DNA of 64,000 nt from Flavobacteriales bacterium. GTDB taxonomy: Bacteria > Bacteroidota > Bacteroidia > UBA10329. Both the position numbers and the translations under genes were made by a program. The stretch spans positions 62,001 through 126,000 of the forward strand of contig JACJZQ010000011.1 of the NCBI GenBank assembly GCA_020635495.1, read 5' to 3'. The notes under the pieces are model-generated. The model did no database searches, was not told where the DNA came from, and saw only the letters and a list, made by a program, of their open reading frames with translations. Numbering within the stretch: the first letter of the stretch is position 1; each line of letters starts with the position of its first letter. Below, in pieces: positions 59,553 to 64,000 of this stretch.

Positions 59553-60284
59553 TTAGAATTTCACCACGGCAATTCGTCCATCCAATGTTGATTCAAGTTT
59601 CTGGCCGGTCAAGCCTTTCACTCTGAAATCATCAATTATCGCATCTCTGATCTTGATTCCCGTTCGAATCCTTCCCAATGGGTCTTTGAAAAAGTCCATC
59701 TTATCACCGCCATCAGCCAAATAATCGCTGGTCACTACGTACAGATATTCTTCTACTTCAGCCTCATCAGAAAGCTTGTAGTTCACGTTTCCTTTGGCAT
59801 TTGCCACCGAAACATCTATACCCGAAACTGGCTGCCCCCCAACTTTCTGAAGATAGCCGAGCATTTCTTCAACCTTTTCAGGAGAGAGCTTTACCACATC
59901 CAATTCATTCTCAAAGGGCATCAGTTCAAACACTTTCCCTACGGTAATTGGTCCCTCGGGTAGATCAACTCGCAATCCTCCAATATTTATGAGACATATT
60001 AAAGGTCTTATGGAGTCTGGCATCTCAATCAACGCTCTTTCAAGAAGAAGGTCGGCAATGAGATTTCCGAGGGTGCTTTCGGGAATTCCTCGTGTTAGTT
60101 CAGTTGCATTCTCAACCAGAACGGTGTTCATGCTCAGTTCCAAACTATCACGGTAAGGATCGATCATGGTTGCGACAATAGTTTCTCCAGTAATCGAGTC
60201 ATTCATTTCAATGGCCGTGTATTCAGGAACCGCATCCCGAGAACCGCAAGCAACCAGAAGAAGAGCAATCCAGAAATATCGCAT
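59553..60284 (-). CDS. 5'-nucleotidase C-terminal domain lipoprotein
   Basis: A lipoprotein signal (MRYFWIALLLVACGS, Cys13) precedes a 5'-nucleotidase C-terminal domain: NLIADLLLERA, INIGGLRVDLPEGPITVGKVFELMPFENEL and YLVVTSDYLADGGDKMDFF. In UshA this domain binds the base and closes over the active site of the metallophosphatase domain, here a separate protein encoded just downstream (2 bases between the genes). The order of the two domains is swapped relative to the fused enzyme. Confidence 0.9.
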   Translation of the reverse strand: MRYFWIALLLVACGSRDAVPEYTAIEMNDSITGETIVATMIDPYRDSLELSMNTVLVENATELTRGIPESTLGNLIADLLLERALIEMPDSIRPLICLINIGGLRVDLPEGPITVGKVFELMPFENELDVVKLSPEKVEEMLGYLQKVGGQPVSGIDVSVANAKGNVNYKLSDEAEVEEYLYVVTSDYLADGGDKMDFFKDPLGRIRTGIKIRDAIIDDFRVKGLTGQKLESTLDGRIAVVKF

Positions 60285-60353
60285 GGCACAAGTTTACAGA
60301 ACATGTAGGTTCTGCATCCTCAGAAAATGACAATTAATAATACCTTAAGCCAC

Positions 60354-60764
60354 ATGTTTGAACATCAGACCAAAATCCGGACACGTTATTCGGAAGTTGA
60401 CAGAATGGGCTACGTCTATTATGGCAATTACGCCACCTATTTTGAGGTTGGCAGGGTAGAAGCCATGCGCGTTTTGGGAATCAGCTATGCCGAGTTGGAA
60501 GAGCAGGGAATTATGATGCCAGTTATCCGATACGAGATCAATTACCGAAAGCCAGCGTTTTATGATGAAGAACTGACCATTACAACGCGGGTCAGAAAAG
60601 TGCCTCGTTCCAGAATAGAATTCGAGTATGAAACGCACAACTCGAAAGGAGAATTGCTCAATTCTGCCATGACCGAACTTGTTTTTGTAGACAGTAAAAC
60701 CATGAAACCGCAGCGGGCTCCACAGGTAATTGTAGATGCGGCCAATAAGTATCTGAACTCTTAG
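60354..60764 (+). CDS. YbgC-like acyl-CoA thioesterase (hotdog fold)
   Basis: A 4HBT hotdog protein. The active site is IRTRYSEVDRMGYVYYGNYATYFEVGR, with Asp in the SEVDRMG turn and Tyr-rich helix. ATG 60354 gives the normal start; the frame is open to an ATG at 60327. The 136-residue length fits. It resembles YbgC, a cytosolic thioesterase in many Tol-Pal loci, though no tol genes are here. The stop shares bases with that of the convergent M42 gene (TTAG). Confidence 0.93.
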   Translation: MFEHQTKIRTRYSEVDRMGYVYYGNYATYFEVGRVEAMRVLGISYAELEEQGIMMPVIRYEINYRKPAFYDEELTITTRVRKVPRSRIEFEYETHNSKGELLNSAMTELVFVDSKTMKPQRAPQVIVDAANKYLNS

Positions 60765-61678
60765 AGCTCTTTCATCAGTACATTATACAAGGAGGTCATT
60801 GCCTCAATATCCTTCTTGTTTACGATTTCATCTGGAGAATGAACATTGTCTTCTGGAGCGCCAACAAAAACCCACTCCCATGGGTACGGTGAGGCCTGAA
60901 GTTCTAATCCGTCACTGCCACCAGCACCTTCCACCTCTAACTGGTAAGGTATGTTGCATTGCTTGGCGATGTCGATCACACGTTCTAGATAAACTCTTCT
61001 TGGTAGGCCTCGGTCTCGCATGGAAATAGCAACACCTTTTCCTGGTCTGACGCCTTCGGTTACCCAAGTAATATCTGAGATGATGGCTTGGCGTACGCCA
61101 TATTTCTCTTGAATGAACTTGCCTAAGTACGAAACGGCACCTCCACCGTGCTCCTCTCTAGTGCTGAAAACGATGATGCCTTCTTCCAATGTTTCGGCAA
61201 CTTTTAGTGCATTCCAAACGCCTAAGCGGTTGTCCATGTAGCAGCATTGCACCGTGCTATCCGTTTCGCGCCATTCAGGTCTGAAAGTGAGGTTGGTGCC
61301 ACGGTCAATTTCACGCTCGAATTTGTATCCGAACTCAGACTTGTCCTTGTTCACTTTCAGTTTGCACTCAATTTCTCCTTCAGAATCTGAGCCTACCAAT
61401 CGAATACCTTTCTGTAAAACAGGGCCACCCACCTTGACCAATTGTTTGCCGTATCGAGCTGTGAAACCTATGCTATCCATGTGCGCAAAAATGGCCGTGC
61501 GAGGTTTTTTTCCGAATACTAGAACGATGTTCTCGTGGAACTCATCACCAGCATGAATAGTTGGTTTTACTTTCCAGTTTTTTTCTGTCTCACCGATGTA
61601 TCTGAGCACGAAATCGGTCATGGCGCGCTCATCGCCACTAACAGCACGAATAGCGCAGAGTTGTTTCAACAATTCCAA
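60761..61678 (-). CDS. M42-family glutamyl aminopeptidase-like metallopeptidase
   Basis: Dimetal aminopeptidase of the M42 family. Metal and catalytic residues are visible in IFAHMDSIGFTA (His), CCYMDNRLGVW (bridging Asp), FSTREEHGGG (catalytic Glu and metal Glu), ISDITW (Asp) and PEDNVHSPDEIV (His). No signal peptide is present, so it is cytosolic. Only TTG starts are available; TTG 61678 gives the usual N-terminus (ELLKQLCAIRAVSGDE). The length of 305 residues is somewhat short for the family. Confidence 0.85.
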   Translation of the reverse strand: MELLKQLCAIRAVSGDERAMTDFVLRYIGETEKNWKVKPTIHAGDEFHENIVLVFGKKPRTAIFAHMDSIGFTARYGKQLVKVGGPVLQKGIRLVGSDSEGEIECKLKVNKDKSEFGYKFEREIDRGTNLTFRPEWRETDSTVQCCYMDNRLGVWNALKVAETLEEGIIVFSTREEHGGGAVSYLGKFIQEKYGVRQAIISDITWVTEGVRPGKGVAISMRDRGLPRRVYLERVIDIAKQCNIPYQLEVEGAGGSDGLELQASPYPWEWVFVGAPEDNVHSPDEIVNKKDIEAMTSLYNVLMKEL

Positions 61679-61734
61679 TTGAATCGATTTAAAATGAAGA
61701 ATGAAAAATTATGAATGAAGAACGAAGGTGCGGC

Positions 61735-62046
61735 TTATTCCTCAACCGCAAAAACAAAGATGTCTTCGTTTTCTTTTTTCATCAGGTATCGCTCTCGGGC
61801 AAATTTTTCGAGTAGCTCCTTGTCGTTCTGTAGTAGCTTAAGGTCTTCAGCACTTTGGTTGATCTCCTGCACGTAATGCTCTTTGTCAACCTCCAATTCT
61901 GCCAACTTCAATCGGTTTTCCACCTGAGAAATGAAGTTGTTCTCGTCAAAAAAGGTCATCCACACCAGGAAAATCAGAATGGTCATGATGTACTTGTTCC
62001 GTGCATACGGATACAAGAATTGACCTATTGCTCTGATTTTGTCCAT
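61735..62046 (-). CDS. FtsB/DivIC-like septum formation protein
   Basis: A small bitopic membrane protein. It has a membrane segment (KYIMTILIFLVWMTFF) and then a coiled coil (VENRLKLAELEVDKEHYVQEINQSAEDLKLLQNDKELLEKFARERY). The closing motif FARERYLMKKENEDIFVF is typical of FtsB/DivIC. It is part of the division complex with FtsL and FtsQ. The start is ATG 62046; the frame extends one TTG further. A full -7 element lies 5 bases upstream. Confidence 0.93.
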   Translation of the reverse strand: MDKIRAIGQFLYPYARNKYIMTILIFLVWMTFFDENNFISQVENRLKLAELEVDKEHYVQEINQSAEDLKLLQNDKELLEKFARERYLMKKENEDIFVFAVEE

Positions 62047-62051
62047 CAATC

Positions 62052-62059
62052 CAAAGATA
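62052..62059 (-). promoter_or_regulatory. -7 promoter element of the FtsB-like gene
   Basis: Minus strand reads TATCTTTG, a full TAnnTTTG match, 5 bases before the ATG at 62046, so the transcript is probably leaderless. Confidence 0.65.
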
Positions 62060-62122
62060 GACCAACGAGAAGTGCCTGTACAAACTTGGAGATGGGTTTT
62101 TGAACAGTAAATTGTTCAATGG

Positions 62123-63106
62123 TTATTTCCACCCGATCTCACTCAATTTGAACCTGAAATCGCTATTAACTCGGTCCTTTTCTACATCGTAATTCTTGAA
62201 ATGGATGTAAGGGTCAGCTGTCCAATGCACCTCGATAATTGGCGCTGAATGAATGGTCTTGTCGGCCTTCATTGAACGGTTGGTGGCAATGCCCGGAACT
62301 TCATTCTTATTGATGCCCGCAGCCATTATCTCAAACGTTTTGTAATCAACGTTGGAAGGGCTGTGCAACACTTCTACGTAATGCTGATCTCCAGTTACAA
62401 ACACAATATTTTGGGCTCCTGTTGATTTTATAAGATCGAACAATCTTTCACGGGACTTTCCGAGTTTGATCCATGCTTCCCAACGTGTAGGCTTATTTAG
62501 CAGAACTTGGTATCCACACAGAATAAAACGCAGGTCGGCAGGCTTTTTCAGTTCTGATTCCAGGAATTTCCATTGGTTTTCGCCCAGTGCATCAGCCTCT
62601 GGACCTGGGTCGTCTCGGTTAAAGCGTCCGTCAAGCATTATGAACTGAATGACCTTTCCGTTCGGTTGCTTCTCCAATTTGGCGTAGTAGATGCCATCTC
62701 TCTCAGAGGGAATTTCATTCTCCAACCGCCAAAATTTACGGTGTATCTGTTTGCTCTCTTCTTTGAATACGTAGTCCTTTCCTGCATCATTCAATCCATA
62801 ATCGTGGTCATCCCACGTTACCATGTACTTAGAGTTGTCTCGAAGCTTTTTGTAGCCGTCTTTGTTCTCTAAAACCTCCAATTGCCGTTGAATATGCTGT
62901 GGGTCGGTTTCCGTATCGGCATAAACATTATCGCCTATCCAAATACTATAGTCAGGTTGAAGTTTATCTGCGAAGTATGGGATGGCAGGTGCGGGCGAAC
63001 CTTGATTATGACATCCGAGCACGGCAATTTTGGTAACAGCATCATCCTGTGCCATGGCATTGACAAAGAGGATGCTAATTATAGTACACAGTAGTGGATG
63101 TTTCAT
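62123..63106 (-). CDS. PhoD-like alkaline phosphatase family phosphoesterase
   Basis: Exported metallophosphatase. ATG 63106 starts the signal peptide MKHPLLCTIISILFVNAMAQ. The PhoD-like motifs are IWIGDNVYADTE, VTWDDHDYGLNDAG, FILCGYQVLLNKP and FVTGDQHYVEVL. It probably cleaves phosphodiesters or phosphomonoesters outside the cytoplasm. It is monocistronic. Confidence 0.87.
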   Translation of the reverse strand: MKHPLLCTIISILFVNAMAQDDAVTKIAVLGCHNQGSPAPAIPYFADKLQPDYSIWIGDNVYADTETDPQHIQRQLEVLENKDGYKKLRDNSKYMVTWDDHDYGLNDAGKDYVFKEESKQIHRKFWRLENEIPSERDGIYYAKLEKQPNGKVIQFIMLDGRFNRDDPGPEADALGENQWKFLESELKKPADLRFILCGYQVLLNKPTRWEAWIKLGKSRERLFDLIKSTGAQNIVFVTGDQHYVEVLHSPSNVDYKTFEIMAAGINKNEVPGIATNRSMKADKTIHSAPIIEVHWTADPYIHFKNYDVEKDRVNSDFRFKLSEIGWK

Positions 63107-63196
63107 TTCTTGAATTTGAAGCCAATTTAGATGCAAACCCAATATGCAAAGTGAACTAAATATGAAATATTGCCTTCCGCTGTTCGTTCATTAGAT

Positions 63197-63334
63197 ATGA
63201 ACCAAATGAAATCCATATCAATTGCTTTGCTGATTCTGTCAGGTATTGCATTGCTGAGTTCTTGTGCGAGCACACATCATGCACGTAAATGCAACGGGCA
63301 AAGAGCTATTCAGACACCAATGGGGCCTATGTGA
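63197..63334 (+). CDS. Small lipoprotein of 45 residues
   Basis: The start MNQMKSISIALLILSGIALLSSC is a lipoprotein signal with lipobox LLSSC, leaving a mature tail of only about 23 residues (ASTHHARKCNGQRAIQTPMGPM). Small Bacteroidota lipoproteins with a short Cys-containing tail of this type are known, but I cannot name the family. A second ATG at 63206 is also possible. An overlapping frame on the same strand (63285-63404) encodes 39 residues and looks less plausible. Confidence 0.6.
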   Translation: MNQMKSISIALLILSGIALLSSCASTHHARKCNGQRAIQTPMGPM

Positions 63335-63377
63335 TCGGGAAACTGAACATAAATTCTTATTATGGCGTTCATAAAGG

Positions 63378-63385
63378 TATCTTTG
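63378..63385 (+). promoter_or_regulatory. -7 promoter element of the small exported protein gene
   Basis: Reads TATCTTTG, a full TAnnTTTG match, 19 bases before the TTG at 63405. Confidence 0.55.
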
Positions 63386-63404
63386 GCCTTACCATCGAAT
63401 TGAA

Positions 63405-63710
63405 TTGAACAGAATCATTGCCATAATTCTTTGTCTCGCCTTGGCGCTACCAACGTTAGAGTCGGTAGTGGTGGAGTTGGGATTTTTAGACCAAATCGAT
63501 CTCTGCACTTTGGACCGTAGTGAGTCTGAAACAGAGAACAACGAGACGGAGAAAGAAGATAAAGACCAGAAAGAGAAGGAATTGTTCATGCTTCTTCATT
63601 GGTCGGCCGTGGTTCGGTCTTCAAGTAAGCACCTGCTGCTTCTTGAGAACCGGAGGTATGAATCAATGACCTTTGATATTCCATCACCTCCTCCAGATCA
63701 CCTTTCATGA
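63405..63710 (+). CDS. Small exported or membrane-anchored protein of unknown function
   Basis: TTG 63405 lies behind a full -7 element and opens a signal-like hydrophobic segment (MNRIIAIILCLALALPTLES). A short acidic/lysine-rich stretch (ESETENNETEKEDKDQKEKE) follows, then a C-terminus with PSPPPD. I recognise no family. It lies 103 bases before the SulP transporter gene and may be co-expressed with it. Confidence 0.5.
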   Translation: MNRIIAIILCLALALPTLESVVVELGFLDQIDLCTLDRSESETENNETEKEDKDQKEKELFMLLHWSAVVRSSSKHLLLLENRRYESMTFDIPSPPPDHLS

Positions 63711-63813
63711 TCGTCTGAGTATCCAGTCGGATACTGATGCGTCTTTGCGTATCACTCAAACAAATTTTCACCAATTATGGCCTCTAAAAGCGTAGGCTGA
63801 ATTCAAGATTTTC

Positions 63814-64000
63814 ATGAAAGATTACATATCAAATTTGAGTACCGACATACCAGCAGGTATTGTCGTATTTTTTGTAGCTGTTCCGTTGTGTTTAGGAATT
63901 GCTCTTGCGTCTGGAGCCCCGCTCTTTTCTGGCATTATTGCCGGAATGGTTGGCGGCATCGTGGTGGGACTCCTCAGTGGTTCTCAGCTTGGAGTAAGTG
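63814..64000 (+). CDS. SulP-family anion transporter (3' end outside window)
   Basis: ATG 63814 starts a frame that is open to the window edge. The first membrane segments match SulP transporters: [32 protein letters not shown] and [24 protein letters not shown]. Many SulP proteins of this subfamily carry sulfate or bicarbonate, but the substrate cannot be judged from 62 residues. Confidence 0.9.
   Translation, partial: MKDYISNLSTDIPAGIVVFFVAVPLCLGIALASGAPLFSGIIAGMVGGIVVGLLSGSQLGVS

Overview
The window is chromosomal DNA from a member of the Bacteroidota, most likely the order Flavobacteriales. Four independent signs support this. Five proteins carry type IX secretion system (T9SS) C-terminal sorting domains with the YPNP motif. 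There is a GldI-like FKBP lipoprotein. Many genes are preceded by the Bacteroidota -7 promoter element TAnnTTTG. The cell envelope set (LptD, OstA-like protein, MCE protein, TonB-dependent receptor with a carboxypeptidase-like N-terminal domain) is of the Bacteroidota type. Genes are tightly packed, many overlap by 4 bases (ATGA or TTGA), and several convergent pairs end with touching stop codons. I saw no rRNA, tRNA, CRISPR array, prophage or transposase.

Region by region. 1-5.1 kb: an arylsulfotransferase-like fragment, a secreted subtilase, a histidine kinase with an ethylene-receptor-like (ETR1) membrane sensor and its single-domain response regulator, then another T9SS cargo. 5.1-13 kb: MazG, a PagL-like lipid A deacylase, an unknown membrane protein, a GNAT/ornithine-alanine racemase pair, a TANGO2-like protein, a phosphosugar mutase and a Met-rich secreted protein. 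13.3-20 kb: housekeeping genes (def, ruvX, dapD, a glycosyltransferase, CCA-adding enzyme, a pRiA4b-like protein, miaA). 20-21.3 kb: a 21-bp tandem repeat array and an outer-membrane protein. 21.4-33.7 kb: envelope biogenesis (a polytopic LIC_10190-like protein, LptD, a long amidase, an MCE protein, OstA-like protein) around a two-gene Fe-S reductase. 33.8-38.3 kb: a TonB-dependent receptor operon, a HEAT-like protein and a YggS-type PLP protein. 38.3-51.6 kb: hydrolases, a GSDH-like protein, a DnaJ/TerB protein, the tRNA wobble-uridine genes mnmD and mnmA, a second subtilase, a membrane glycosyltransferase and ndk. 51.6-55.5 kb: an NrnA-like DHH phosphoesterase, the GldI-like FKBP with a palindromic element inserted in frame in its signal peptide, a tandem FKBP lipoprotein and an AGMO-like membrane hydroxylase. 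55.5-55.9 kb: a second 21-bp array. 55.9-64 kb: an RsmI-like methyltransferase, a phosphotyrosine phosphatase, dnaA, a 5'-nucleotidase split into two genes, a thioesterase, an M42 peptidase, a DivIC/FtsB-like protein, a PhoD phosphatase, two small proteins and the start of a SulP transporter.

The most notable unexplained structures are two intergenic arrays built of different sequences but with the same 21-bp period (11 and 13 units). The next are a 117-bp palindromic element that splits a lipoprotein signal peptide without breaking the frame, and the ETR1-like copper/ethylene-binding sensor kinase.
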